Below are positions 1 through 10,500 of a stretch of DNA of 64,000 bases, piece by piece. The position numbers were made by a program, and so were the translations under genes. The stretch covers positions 10,425-74,424 of the forward strand of contig JAQUUB010000016.1 of the NCBI GenBank assembly GCA_028694115.1. The letters are read 5' to 3'. Source of the DNA: Lachnospiraceae bacterium (GTDB lineage Bacteria > Bacillota_A > Clostridia > Lachnospirales > Lachnospiraceae). The notes below the pieces were generated by a model. The model did not search any database, was not told the DNA's origin, and saw only the letters and a list, made by a program, of their open reading frames with translations. Position 1 is the first letter of the stretch; every line of letters starts with the position of its first letter.

Positions 1-1
1 A

Positions 2-85
2 GGTACTCCAAGTGAGAACACAGGTACTCCAAGTGGAAACACAGGTACTCCAAGTGAGAACGCAGGTACTCCAAGTGAAAATACA
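2..85 (+). repeat. Four tandem 21-bp repeats encoding GTPSENT-type heptapeptides
   Basis: Four in-frame 21-bp units (2-22, 23-43, 44-64, 65-85) each encode Gly-Thr-Pro-Ser-(Glu/Gly)-Asn-(Thr/Ala), and a partial ISPS unit follows. The units differ by only a few bases. The array probably continues upstream of the window as a Pro/Ser/Thr-rich linker, and such arrays often vary in length between strains. Confidence 0.9.
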
Positions 86-3000
86 ATTTCTCCAAGTATG
101 GATAAGGTTGTAGAGGACGAACTTGAAATAATTGACGGAATGATCGTAGGAAAAGGATACGATACCATTACCATATCAGTTAATTCATTAAAGTTAGGTG
201 AAAAGAAATTTTATAATCTTTTTATTGATACAAAGGCTGTTGGGATAACAGCAAATAATGAGAATATTGTAGGAAATAAAATAGGTAAATATAATAATTC
301 AGTGGAATCAGTAGTAATAAAAGGCCTAAATTCAGAGAGTTTTAAGATTTATGCTAAGGGTATTACGACTGATGTTTCTGCGTCCTTTGATGTTACATCT
401 GTTGAAACTGGTACTGTTAATATGACAGTGATGTCAGATGCAGAAGCAGTACGTAGAGTTTATGAATATCATGATGAAGATGTAAAAGTGACTGCTACCT
501 TAGAGGAAGCAAGTGCGATTCCAGATGATGCAGAACTAAACGTAACAGCAATCAAAGAAGGAAAAGAATATGATGATTATGTAAAAATGATAGAGGAAAA
601 ATCAAAAGAAGATCCTTCTCTATTGCTTAGTAATTATCTTCTTTATGATATTAGTTTCATACTAGATGGTCAGGAGATAGAGCCAGAACAGGGAACTGTC
701 TCAGTATCCATGGAATTCTTGAAAAAGCAGTTAAAGGAAGAAAATAGCACGAGTGTCAATGAAGTCGTGGTGCTCCATGTGAATGATGAAAATGAATGTG
801 AAGTGTTAGAAGATACCGAAGCAGATACTACAAAGAATGTAGTAAATCAGGTGGAATTTGTTACGGATAGCTTTTCGACTTACGTTATTGGTTCTAAGTA
901 TAAAATTAGTAAGGAGGTCTTTGATAGTAATAATTATAACTTAAATTATATACTTAATCATTTTAATCTCTTTATTTCTGGTAAAGTCAAAACAAGTCAT
1001 ACAGTAGGAGAAGTAGCGGTAGGAGGAGATGGCGATTTCACTGAATGTAATGGTGGAATTGGTCGTAGAGGCTATCAACATACGGAACCATCTTATATTC
1101 GAGGAATATTCAAGTCAAATGAAGGTAATGCAATTGAAACAGATAATCTTAATACAATGTCATTTTTTCTAGGTGAAATAAATAAAAAAAATAAGATATC
1201 ATTCAAAAGCCATAGTAATTTAGATGTTAAAATTACAGACGATTATATTAACTTTGAGGATGCTTTTGATAAAATTGAAGATGAAGTTGATTATTTGTCA
1301 AATAACCTTCATTTTGAACCAAGCAATTCAAAATATGAGATTGGTAAGAACTATAGATTAAAACTAAATAATACAAATTTGAAAATTGATATTTCAAAGG
1401 CAAAAGAAGGAACAGATACCTTTATTTTGGATGATTCTAATGGAACAATTTCTTTTAAATTTGCACCAGTTAAGAATTTTCAAAGCCTAGAATCAGGAAA
1501 GAAAACAAGTATAGTTTTTTTATTCCCCAAAGCTGATAGAATCGTAATTCCAACAGATGCAACACCATTTTTGGGTCATATTATTGCACCAAATGCAGAA
1601 ATTATAATGGATCGTGGAAATTATAATGGCTGTATGATTGGCACGAAACTCACAGGTAAAGCAGAAGGTCATATGTGGCCTTATAATGGAAAAATACTAA
1701 AACCAACGGAAGCTGTTTTAAAAGCATACAAGAATGTTGATGGAACTCCTGCGAAAGATCAGAAATTTCAGTTTGAGCTTTATAAAAAGATTGGGCTATC
1801 ATGGGTTAGGAAAGATACAGTTGATAATAAAGGCGCTGAAGTAACATTTAATATTAAGAAATATTTTAATAACTTTGAAAATGTATACACCTTTAAGATT
1901 GTGGAATCCTATAATGCTTCCCTTGGATATAAGAAAAACACGACGGATTATTATGCAAAGGTAACTTTATTGCCTAACGGAAACGTTAATACGATACAAT
2001 ATTATAATGATGAAGAATGTAAAGATTTAATAAATTCTTCTGAGGTTGTCTTTGATAATTTAAAAGAAACTCCAAAAGGAAAACTAAAAGTTCAAAAATT
2101 GGGTGGTTCTTCATGGGATAAATTTTATTTTACTATTAAAGACAGCAACAATAATTATATTTTGAATAGTAATGGAAAAATTGGCTGGCTCATCCATGGA
2201 AATGGTGAAACCGTAAAGGTAACAGATCTTCCACTTGGAACTTATACGATTAACGAAGTGAAGGATGAGGATGGAACATCTCTTGATTGGAAATTTCCTT
2301 ATATTGTTAGCTATTCTGATAAAGATGGTGGAGTAACGATAGATTCTACCGGAACGAAAGATTTTAAAATTATAAATATTCCAAAGCCAAGTGCAGATTT
2401 AGTTATTAAAAAATATGATAATTCTAATCAGCCATTAGATGGTGCAAAATTCACATTGGAATATAAAGATAAACATGATGTTTGGAAGACATTCTCGTAT
2501 GGTGATACAGCATTTAAAGATATAGAGACTAAAAATGGAACTCTAACAATCCCATATTTAGGAATGGAGACGAGAGATTTCAGAATTATGGAATCACAAG
2601 CTCCAATAGGTTATAAAAAATTAAATGAGCCACTTGTAACTTTTAAATTTTCATTTGATATTTTAAAGTGGGATAATGTATTTAGTGATATTAAATATGG
2701 CAATCCATCAAAATCAGTATCTTTTAGTTTAGGTACGCATCCAGGATGTTCACCATGTGGTAGTAAAACTTACACTGGTGGAATCGTAAATGTCTACAAT
2801 GAAAAGGTACTTGGTTCCATTGAGTTAACGAAAACGGATGAGAGTGGAACAAAGGCATTACCTGGAGCTCAGTTTGAATTATATAAGGATGGTAACTTAT
2901 TTAATACAACCAATACAACAGAAGGAATTGTTATTTCAGGAAGTATTGTAATAGGTAGTCAGTCCACGTACCAGGTAGATGAGAATACTGGTAAATTGAA

Positions 3001-6000
3001 GATTTCGAATCTGCCAGTAGGAACTTATTACTTGAAAGAAGTGAAAGCTCCGGATGGATATGAATTACCGGCGGAAAATGATGCAAAATCAAAGGAATTT
3101 ACGATATCACAAGATAATGTAAGCAATGATTTTGAAGAAACAATAATAAACAAACAATTGCTAGGTTCCTTTAATATTACAAAGGTTGATGAAAAAGGGC
3201 AGAAACTTCCTGGCGCAAAATTTAAATTGATTGATAGTAATCAAAACAGTATTTTGTTAAAAGGTGAAAATGGTGAATACCAATATGATCCAACGGATAA
3301 AGATAAAAAAGAAATCCTAGAAACAAGTGATAGTAGTACACTTACGGTTACTGGATTGCCATTTGGAACGTATGAATTAATAGAAGTAGAAGCACCGCAT
3401 GGTTATAAAAAAACTGTTTCTACTAATATTGTGATTGAATCAAGAAAAATAGTATCTCAAAATATAATAAATGCAAAGATTACTGCAAATGTAGAATTTT
3501 ATAAGGCAGATGCGGTATCAAAGAAAACAATTTCAGGTGCAACCTTTGAACTATACAAGGTGCAAGATAATAAAGACGGTGAACGGATAGATACACTAAC
3601 CGCTGGTGAAGATGGTAGAGTATATAAACAAAATCTAGATGAGGGTAATTATTATTTTAAAGAAAAAACTGCACCTTTAGGATATCAACGCGATACTAAA
3701 AAAATTTGGCTTACCATTTCAAAGAAGAATGATGGAACGATAATAAAGCTAGGAGACGCTGAAAATAAGATCTATAACGAACGAGCAACAGGAAGAGTAA
3801 AAATTGAGAAAACGGATGCTTCTAATAATCTTATCGATGGTGCTAAATTTAATTTATATTCGGATCATCCCCGAAATGCAATTGAGTCAATAATTCAAGA
3901 TAGATTATTAAGAAAACAATGGTTCTATTATGATAGTATTACGGTAAGTGGTTCCCAAATAATTAGTGATCTTCCATGGGGTGATTACTACCTTGTAGAA
4001 ACGGAAGCTCCTATTGGAAAAGTAAAAAGCACACAACATTATCCGTTTACAATTAGTGCAAACCACTTAGAGGATACGACTTATACTGGACCAAAGGCGA
4101 TTAAAAATGAAAGCATCAAAGGATCGGTAAAGCTTATTAAAACGGATTCTGTCACAAAAAGTCTAATGTCAGATGTAGAATTTAATTTGTTTAAAATTAA
4201 TGATAATTCATTGGGAGTACCAGTAGATGGAAAATTTATAACGAAAAATGGAGAGCTACAAGTTAATGATCTAGAGTATGGAAATTATTACTTTACTGAG
4301 AAAGATATGGTAAAGGGATATCAAGCGAACATTACAAAATATAAGTTCAGTATATTAAAACCAACAGCAGATAAAATAGAAATTGTTAAAGTAGAAAATG
4401 TACCTGTTTCAGGTAATGTAACAATTAGCAAGAATGATTCAAAGGATCATCCTTTAGCAGGAGCAGAGTTTACCCTGTATTCGAAAAAACCTACAAAATT
4501 ACAAATGATTTTAGCTTGTTTTAATAATGATAATAACCTTCAAGGCTATACTATAGTAAACTCAGATGATACAGGTGACGATGGTATTGTTACCTTTGAA
4601 AACTTAACATGGGGAGACTATGCAATAAAAGAAACAAGGGCTCCAAAAGGTTATGATTTAGATCCTGATGCAATCAGATATTTCACTGTCAATGCAGAGA
4701 AACAGTCGTTCACTTACAAATATGTTGATCAGGAATTAACTGGCTCTATAAAATTAAAAAAGGTGGATGTAGAAACACAAAAAACCTTATCAGGGGCAAA
4801 TTTCCAACTGTATAAGGATGGAGAGCCATATGATGATAAGATTCTGACAACAGATGAAAATGGCTTAATCAGTGTTCATGATTTACCATGGGGAACTTAT
4901 CATTTTGTTGAAACAAAAGCACCTAATGGATATATCTTAAATACGGAACATAAGACGGAAGAAATTACAATCGGAAAAGATACGGTATCAGGTACGCAGA
5001 CTTTCCAAACAGTTTCCAATCAACCAACTCAAATTTCCTTTAGTAAGAAGTCACTAACGAATGAGTCGGAAGTTGCTGGAGCCGTATTAGAAATAAGAGA
5101 AAAAGATAGCAAAGATTCAGATCCGATTGATCATTGGACCTCAACCGATAAACCACACTTGATTACAGCGAAACTAAATCCAAATACGACCTATGTGATG
5201 TCAGAAATTGAAGCACCAAAGGGTTATGGTTATGCAGATCCAATTGAATTTACCGTATCAGAAAATGGAACAGTAGGCAAGAATTCGCATACCGTTACCA
5301 TGAAAGATAGACCTTATAATTTAAGGGTTAGAAAAACGGATCTTAGTGGAAATGAATTAGCAGGGGCAGTTTTTGCTTTAATGAATTCTGCAAATGTAGA
5401 AATTGATAGTTGGAAATCAGATAATAAAGAGGACCATGTAGTAGATGTAGCAAAATTAACTCCTGGTGAAACCTATCAATTAATTGAAAAATCTGCACCA
5501 GAGGGCTATCAGACAGCAGAAAAAATCACCATTTCCATCAGCAGGAATGGCACGATAACAACCAATCCAAAGGATGCGTTTAATGACGGTATTGTCATGG
5601 TGAGAGATGAAGTAATTAGTGGAAATGTCATCCTCAAAAAGACAGATGCTACAGATAATAAACCATTAAAAGGTGTTTCCTTTGAATTATATAAAGGAAT
5701 TGCACCAAGTGGTACTTTGATAAAGAAATATGAAACCGATGATAAGGGTATCATTTCTGTCAATGGTCTATTATATGGAGACTACTACTTCAAAGAAATC
5801 ACGCCACAAGGATATCAGGAATATAAAGGAGTTTTATCCTTTAAGATTTCAGAGCAGGGAAAAGAAATTACACTAGATGTTAAGAATGAAAGAATGCTTG
5901 GTAGTGTTACACTGACAAAAATTGATGGAGTTAGTAAGAATGGTGTTTATCAAACGTTGTCAGGTGCGGAATTTAAATTATATACAAAGGAACCACAAAG

Positions 6001-6514
6001 TACGCCACAATCCATGCTGTCCTTCTTCTTAAAGAATGTTTACTATGAATATCAGGATAATGAAAATATTGTATATACGACAGGTGAGGATGGAAAACTT
6101 ACGGTTACCGGATTGCCTTGGGGAAGCTATTATTTTGTAGAGACAAAAGCTCCAAAAGGTTATGAAACTCCAATGAGTACGACCTATCCATTTATCATTG
6201 ATGCTACCAAGGAACAACAGATGACAATAGATATTGGTGAAATAAAGAACTTTAAAGAAACGACCAAACCACCTGTAAAGAAGTCGTCGAGCTCAGACGA
6301 AGAAACAACCACTACGACTTCTACAGGAAATAGTGTAACGGGTGTGTTAGGTATTGCTTCCGCACCAATATACGGTGTATTGGGTGCCAGAATGTCTCCA
6401 CTCACTGGCGATAACTTAAATGCTTTCTTCTGGCTAATGCTCCTATCCTTATCCGGTGGAACAGTTGGAACCGTTATATTTGTCAAAAAGAGAAAGAAAA
6501 GAAAAGTAGAATAA
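2..6514 (+). CDS. Giant sortase-anchored Cna-B repeat adhesin, 5'-truncated by the window edge
   Basis: The reading frame is open from base 2 with no start, so the N-terminus lies outside the window; 2170 residues are visible. The visible part starts with four GTPSENT-like heptapeptides. It continues with a choice-of-anchor-A type domain (about 930-1690 nt; VAVGGDGDF near its start, HIIAPNAEI and WPYNGKIL near its end). About 12-14 tandem Cna-B/prealbumin-like modules follow, each with a GA-x-F-x-LY strand and a GTYYLKE-like ending. A Ser/Thr-rich linker leads to the sorting signal SPLTGD, a hydrophobic segment and a KKRKKRK tail. Cna-B stalks are usually stiffened by Lys-Asn isopeptide bonds, and the SPLTG motif resembles the (S/P)PxTG signal used by clostridial class B sortases. 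The role is therefore inferred to be cell-wall-anchored adhesion. A terminator follows directly. The ligand is unknown. Confidence 0.93.
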   Translation, partial: GTPSENTGTPSGNTGTPSENAGTPSENTISPSMDKVVEDELEIIDGMIVGKGYDTITISVNSLKLGEKKFYNLFIDTKAVGITANNENIVGNKIGKYNNSVESVVIKGLNSESFKIYAKGITTDVSASFDVTSVETGTVNMTVMSDAEAVRRVYEYHDEDVKVTATLEEASAIPDDAELNVTAIKEGKEYDDYVKMIEEKSKEDPSLLLSNYLLYDISFILDGQEIEPEQGTVSVSMEFLKKQLKEENSTSVNEVVVLHVNDENECEVLEDTEADTTKNVVNQVEFVTDSFSTYVIGSKYKISKEVFDSNNYNLNYILNHFNLFISGKVKTSHTVGEVAVGGDGDFTECNGGIGRRGYQHTEPSYIRGIFKSNEGNAIETDNLNTMSFFLGEINKKNKISFKSHSNLDVKITDDYINFEDAFDKIEDEVDYLSNNLHFEPSNSKYEIGKNYRLKLNNTNLKIDISKAKEGTDTFILDDSNGTISFKFAPVKNFQSLESGKKTSIVFLFPKADRIVIPTDATPFLGHIIAPNAEIIMDRGNYNGCMIGTKLTGKAEGHMWPYNGKILKPTEAVLKAYKNVDGTPAKDQKFQFELYKKIGLSWVRKDTVDNKGAEVTFNIKKYFNNFENVYTFKIVESYNASLGYKKNTTDYYAKVTLLPNGNVNTIQYYNDEECKDLINSSEVVFDNLKETPKGKLKVQKLGGSSWDKFYFTIKDSNNNYILNSNGKIGWLIHGNGETVKVTDLPLGTYTINEVKDEDGTSLDWKFPYIVSYSDKDGGVTIDSTGTKDFKIINIPKPSADLVIKKYDNSNQPLDGAKFTLEYKDKHDVWKTFSYGDTAFKDIETKNGTLTIPYLGMETRDFRIMESQAPIGYKKLNEPLVTFKFSFDILKWDNVFSDIKYGNPSKSVSFSLGTHPGCSPCGSKTYTGGIVNVYNEKVLGSIELTKTDESGTKALPGAQFELYKDGNLFNTTNTTEGIVISGSIVIGSQSTYQVDENTGKLKISNLPVGTYYLKEVKAPDGYELPAENDAKSKEFTISQDNVSNDFEETIINKQLLGSFNITKVDEKGQKLPGAKFKLIDSNQNSILLKGENGEYQYDPTDKDKKEILETSDSSTLTVTGLPFGTYELIEVEAPHGYKKTVSTNIVIESRKIVSQNIINAKITANVEFYKADAVSKKTISGATFELYKVQDNKDGERIDTLTAGEDGRVYKQNLDEGNYYFKEKTAPLGYQRDTKKIWLTISKKNDGTIIKLGDAENKIYNERATGRVKIEKTDASNNLIDGAKFNLYSDHPRNAIESIIQDRLLRKQWFYYDSITVSGSQIISDLPWGDYYLVETEAPIGKVKSTQHYPFTISANHLEDTTYTGPKAIKNESIKGSVKLIKTDSVTKSLMSDVEFNLFKINDNSLGVPVDGKFITKNGELQVNDLEYGNYYFTEKDMVKGYQANITKYKFSILKPTADKIEIVKVENVPVSGNVTISKNDSKDHPLAGAEFTLYSKKPTKLQMILACFNNDNNLQGYTIVNSDDTGDDGIVTFENLTWGDYAIKETRAPKGYDLDPDAIRYFTVNAEKQSFTYKYVDQELTGSIKLKKVDVETQKTLSGANFQLYKDGEPYDDKILTTDENGLISVHDLPWGTYHFVETKAPNGYILNTEHKTEEITIGKDTVSGTQTFQTVSNQPTQISFSKKSLTNESEVAGAVLEIREKDSKDSDPIDHWTSTDKPHLITAKLNPNTTYVMSEIEAPKGYGYADPIEFTVSENGTVGKNSHTVTMKDRPYNLRVRKTDLSGNELAGAVFALMNSANVEIDSWKSDNKEDHVVDVAKLTPGETYQLIEKSAPEGYQTAEKITISISRNGTITTNPKDAFNDGIVMVRDEVISGNVILKKTDATDNKPLKGVSFELYKGIAPSGTLIKKYETDDKGIISVNGLLYGDYYFKEITPQGYQEYKGVLSFKISEQGKEITLDVKNERMLGSVTLTKIDGVSKNGVYQTLSGAEFKLYTKEPQSTPQSMLSFFLKNVYYEYQDNENIVYTTGEDGKLTVTGLPWGSYYFVETKAPKGYETPMSTTYPFIIDATKEQQMTIDIGEIKNFKETTKPPVKKSSSSDEETTTTTSTGNSVTGVLGIASAPIYGVLGARMSPLTGDNLNAFFWLMLLSLSGGTVGTVIFVKKRKKRKVE

Positions 6515-6524
6515 TCATGAATTT

Positions 6525-6556
6525 GTTCCCGGTCTTATATGGCCGGGAACTTTTTT
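6525..6556 (+). terminator. Rho-independent terminator of the adhesin gene
   Basis: Arms of 10 bp (6525-6534 and 6541-6550, one G-T pair) surround a 6-nt loop, and six T follow. It starts 11 bases after the adhesin stop codon. Confidence 0.9.
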
Positions 6557-6610
6557 GTCAGGTTCTATGTTTTTGCGCGATAACTTCATTTAATACATAA
6601 TTGCTAGATA

Positions 6611-6639
6611 TTGACATCCTATGGCACATGGTTTATTCT
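6611..6639 (+). promoter_or_regulatory. Promoter of the c-di-GMP riboswitch transcript
   Basis: A perfect TTGACA (6611-6616) and TATTCT (6634-6639) are separated by 17 bp. Transcription would begin near 6646, just upstream of the aptamer. Confidence 0.7.
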
Positions 6640-6683
6640 ATAACTATAGAAGGATTTGTAAATTGTAGTGTGTCATAAAGAAA

Positions 6684-6768
6684 ACTGCATATGGGCAAAC
6701 TTATTGAAAAGTAAGGACGCAAAGCTATAGGGTCTTACCTAAAGGGGAAGACAGCCAGTTGCCGGATA
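6684..6768 (+). ncRNA. Cyclic-di-GMP-I (GEMM-I) riboswitch aptamer
   Basis: The class I core is visible in order: GGGCAAAC, a P2 helix capped by a GAAA tetraloop (about 6702-6715), the conserved GGACGCAAAGC (6715-6725), TAGGG, a P3 helix GTCTT/AAGAC, and the closing AGCCAGTTGCCG (6752-6763). Class I aptamers bind c-di-GMP in this three-way junction. The aptamer lies between a strong promoter and a terminator hairpin, so it should control transcription of the CAP gene and possibly the protease gene beyond. The direction of control cannot be read from the primary sequence. Confidence 0.93.
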
Positions 6769-6790
6769 CACCGAAAGTATTCGTAAATGT

Positions 6791-6824
6791 AATAGCCAGT
6801 GTTTTTGCACCGGTTATTTTTTTT
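6791..6824 (+). terminator. Expression-platform terminator of the c-di-GMP riboswitch
   Basis: A hairpin (6791-6801 with 6807-6817, one mismatch and one G-T pair) is followed by T8 at 6817-6824. It lies between the aptamer and the CAP gene's ribosome-binding site, as expected for transcriptional riboswitch control. Confidence 0.8.
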
Positions 6825-6882
6825 CGGAAATCCCAATCCACCATAAGTAGTTTTCCACATCAAAAAGATGGGGGAAATGAAG

Positions 6883-7386
6883 ATGAAAAAGGAAAGATTC
6901 TATTCTGTAGTAAGAGCAGTTGTACTAACGATGATATTTGCAATGATGTTTTCTGTAACTACTTTTGCAGAGGATATATCAACGGTCAACAATGACTTGT
7001 TAACAAGTGTAAATACGTTAAGAGAATCAAAAGGGTTAGAGCCGTTAACCTTAGATACAGAACTTTCCGGATATGCAGCAATCAGAGCACAGGAAGCATC
7101 CACAAGCTGGACACATGTAAGACCAGATGGAACACAGGGATGTGATATGATAAACGCTAATAAATGGCGAGGAGAAAATCTTTCCTACATAAAATATACA
7201 AAGTTTGGTTTTTCCATATCAGAGCAGCAACAGGCAGCAAGTATCATGTATAATAACCTAGTCGCTTCTCCAACACATTATGACAATATGGTGTTTGGTA
7301 ATTATACAAAAATAGGGATTTCTACCTATATTTCAAAAGATGGGTCTGGAACAAAGCTGACAACTGCTTATATGTTTTCTAACTAG
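6883..7386 (+). CDS. Small secreted CAP (SCP/PR1-like) domain protein
   Basis: The 167-residue product has a classic signal peptide (MKKERF, a hydrophobic core, then TTFA before ED) and one CAP domain. Visible CAP features are the helix LLTSVNTLRESKGLEPL, the HVRPDG segment, GENLSY and the closing ISTYIS strand. The start at 6883 is preferred because GGGGGA at 6870-6875 is correctly spaced for it; 6868 is in frame but lacks a site. CAP proteins of the YkwD type are secreted, and their biochemical role in bacteria is mostly unknown. The gene is the first one behind the c-di-GMP-I riboswitch and its terminator, so its level should follow the motile/sessile signal. A strong terminator follows. 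Confidence 0.88.
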   Translation: MKKERFYSVVRAVVLTMIFAMMFSVTTFAEDISTVNNDLLTSVNTLRESKGLEPLTLDTELSGYAAIRAQEASTSWTHVRPDGTQGCDMINANKWRGENLSYIKYTKFGFSISEQQQAASIMYNNLVASPTHYDNMVFGNYTKIGISTYISKDGSGTKLTTAYMFSN

Positions 7387-7401
7387 AGTAATCAGATCTA
7401 T

Positions 7402-7440
7402 AAGAGAGATTCTGTTTCTGACAGAAATCTCTCTTTTTTT
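7402..7440 (+). terminator. Terminator after the CAP gene
   Basis: Arms beginning AGAGAGAT (7403) pair with ATCTCTCT (ending near 7434), with one bulged A, and a T8 run ends at 7440. I see no clear new promoter before the next gene, so partial read-through is possible. Confidence 0.85.
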
Positions 7441-7463
7441 AACTCAAAGAAAGGAGAATTTAT

Positions 7464-7577
7464 ATGAATAAAAAAAGATATTACAAAAAATGTAATTGTT
7501 TGCACTTGCTTTATAACCGTAGCAGTAATAAAATAATATCAGGGAGGGTTTCTTATGAAAAAAGGATACTTCAATAA
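7464..7577 (+). other. Short ORF with a good RBS, possibly a frameshifted secreted-peptide remnant
   Basis: A strong AAAGGAG (7450-7456) precedes an ATG at 7464. As read, the frame gives a 37-residue basic peptide that overruns the protease start codon. Removing one A from the A7 run at 7470-7476 would instead give MNKKDITKN followed by a hydrophobic stretch (VIVCTCFITVAVI) and a stop, which resembles a signal peptide. It could be a remnant of a secreted gene, a leader ORF that affects protease translation, or chance. Confidence 0.3.
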
Positions 7578-10500
7578 ATTAGCAATACTGCTTTCTCTAT
7601 GTATTATAATGACTTCTTTTCCTATGTCATGCGTAGGAGCAGTTGAAGATATACAAAGTTCTGAAGTTACAACGGAAAATAATAAAGAAGTTGTTTCATC
7701 TCTGATAGGCATGGAAACAGCAGTGGAAGATGATAGCGAAAATATCGTTGGGAGTGGTCAATTTCCTGTTTCTTATAACAATCTGGATTTAATGACTCCA
7801 TTAAGAACACAGCATACTCCAACTTGTCTTGCTTTTGCTTCAGTTGCAGCAATGGAAACTTCCCTTGTAAAACAGGGTATAGCAACAAAAGATGTGGATT
7901 TGTCCGAATTTTACCTAACAAAAGCTATGGGATATGCGAATATCCGTGTACCCGTATATAATAAGTTGCAGGACTGGGTAGGTATTACATCAGAAGCAAA
8001 TGCCCCAGAGAGTTTATATACGGAAGATGGTGGAAAACAAGAAGACTCCAGTTTTAGAAGGCCAGAATTATATCATATAAAAAATTCATTTAATCTGGAC
8101 ATTAATGATGTAGACTCAATAAAACAAGCAATCATGGATTACGGTTCGGTTCAGATGGATTACTGTTACGATTTCCAAAATGATGGACATGCGATGTGTA
8201 TTATAGGTTGGGATGATACTGTAGATGATGAAAATGACAGTTATGGACCAGGTGTATGGATTTGCAAGAACAGTTGGAACATGTACAGTAAATTCTGTTA
8301 CGATGAAAGTAAATACATTGGGACCATAACAGTTTTCGAATTAGAATCCGTAAATGAATACGACCATAATTACGGAACAATGACAGGGTTAACATCAAGT
8401 GGAAAGCATGATTACTCCTTTGAAATTAACCAGAATAGTGAAGGAAAGAAAGAAGAAGTTAAATCTCTGGGACTTGCCACTTCAACAAAAGGCGAGTATT
8501 CCTTTAAAATCTATAATTCAGAAAAAGAAGGTATTTTATCAGAGCAATCATTTACGGTGGAGCACCCGGGGTATTATACCATACCGCTTAATACATCTGT
8601 AGTAGAAGCACAAGGCAAAATAGTCCATGTTGAAGTTACCGGACCAGCAAAACCTTATAAGATGCATATACTTACAAAAGATACCGTACAAAATACCGTA
8701 AACACTATTTCCTTGAATTCAGACAATATTGTTATTCAGTCGGGCGATACGGGAGCTTCCATGGGAGCAACTCTGAATTATGGCGATGGAAACGATACGA
8801 TCCGCTACGAATCTATGGATACCAGTGTTGTAACCGTAAACAGTGAAGGATTACTAACGCCAGCTGCAGGAGGAGATACCTATGTAAAAGCCTATACGGA
8901 TACGGATACCGTCTGGTGTAAGGTCAGGGTATACCGAAAAATTAGTGAAGCATCTGGAATAGCAGCAGACGGAATGTACCCGGGTAATGGCAATAAATTA
9001 ACGCCGGTACCGACCTTATCCATGAACGGAACAGTCTTGGTATCAAATACCGACTATTTATTATCGGGCTATCGTGATAATGAAAACATAGGAACTGGAT
9101 ATGTGACGGTAACGGGTAAGGGATTTTATACTGGAACAAAGGATATTCCATTTTCAATATCCCAGGCAAATATAGAAGATGCAATCAGGCAAGACTCAAA
9201 AATGACCATGACGTATAACCCAGAAGGGGAATATAACCCAGAAGGACTTCTTCTATATAATGGACGTACCATTAACCTAATGGATTACACCATTACATCA
9301 GAAGCAAACACGATAGGAGCAAGAACCTTTACTATTAAGGGAAAGAATAACTTCTATGGTACAAAACAAATCACAATCAATATACTCAGAAAAAAGTCAG
9401 ATACCTATTTAAGAGTATATTTTGCCAGTACCGATAAAAATAAAGCACTCTGGAGAAATGAATCCGCAAGGGAAGCTCAATACACGGGCAACCCAGTAGA
9501 GCCAGATGTAGAAGTAGAAGGTACATTTAATGGTAAGACAATAAAATTTGCTGCGAAGGATTACACCGTAACATATTACAACAATGTATTAGATTCGTAT
9601 TATGACTATGATAAGAAAGTCTTCAGCATGTATAATCCTATTCGAACAGCAGGGCTTACGGTATCCTTAAACGGAGACTGTTGTTATGAGGGAGAAAGCG
9701 TTCCTTATGATGAGCATGGATATACCACAAACTTTGAAATCAAAGGATATATACCACCATACGAAGGGCCAGAGTACCTGAATATGGAAAATGCTACCGT
9801 GGAAGATACATTTACTTTCCCTTCTAGTTTTTTAAAGAAGGAATTTCATCCGATCGTAAAGGATGAAAACGGAAAAGTCTTAACGGAAGGCGAAGAATAT
9901 ACGGTATATGCACCGAGGTCTTATTTTATAGAACCGGAGCAAATAGAAATTGGATTGTTCGGAGTCGAAGAAAAAGGTTATCAAAATAGAAAAATCATTA
10001 CCTATACCGTAACCAAACGTCCGATTACCGATATTACAGTGGGAGAGGTAGCAGAACAGCAGTATACTGGCAAGGAGATAAAACCAATCCCAGTAATGAG
10101 TTGCGAAGGAGTAAAGTTTGACAATATTCAAATTAATGTTGATCAGTATCTTGATGTTTCGTACCAGAACAATATTAGTGTAGGAACAGCAACCATAACC
10201 ATCACAGGTAAAGAAAATGGACCATTCGATGGTAGCATAACAAAGACTTTTGTTATTAAAGGAAATTCTGGAACTGATCCAACACCGCCAGATGAAAATT
10301 CATCGGAATCTCTAACACTGGTACAAAAAGAAAAATATCAGATTGAAACAACTGTAGGAGCTACTTATACAACTAGCAATAAAAAAGTGGCTTCTGTAAG
10401 TAAAAAAGGTCTGGTCACCGCTGTGAAGGGTGGTACAGCAGATATTACAATAAATACATCTACCAAAACAAAAATTATCCATGTGACGGTAGACGTACCT

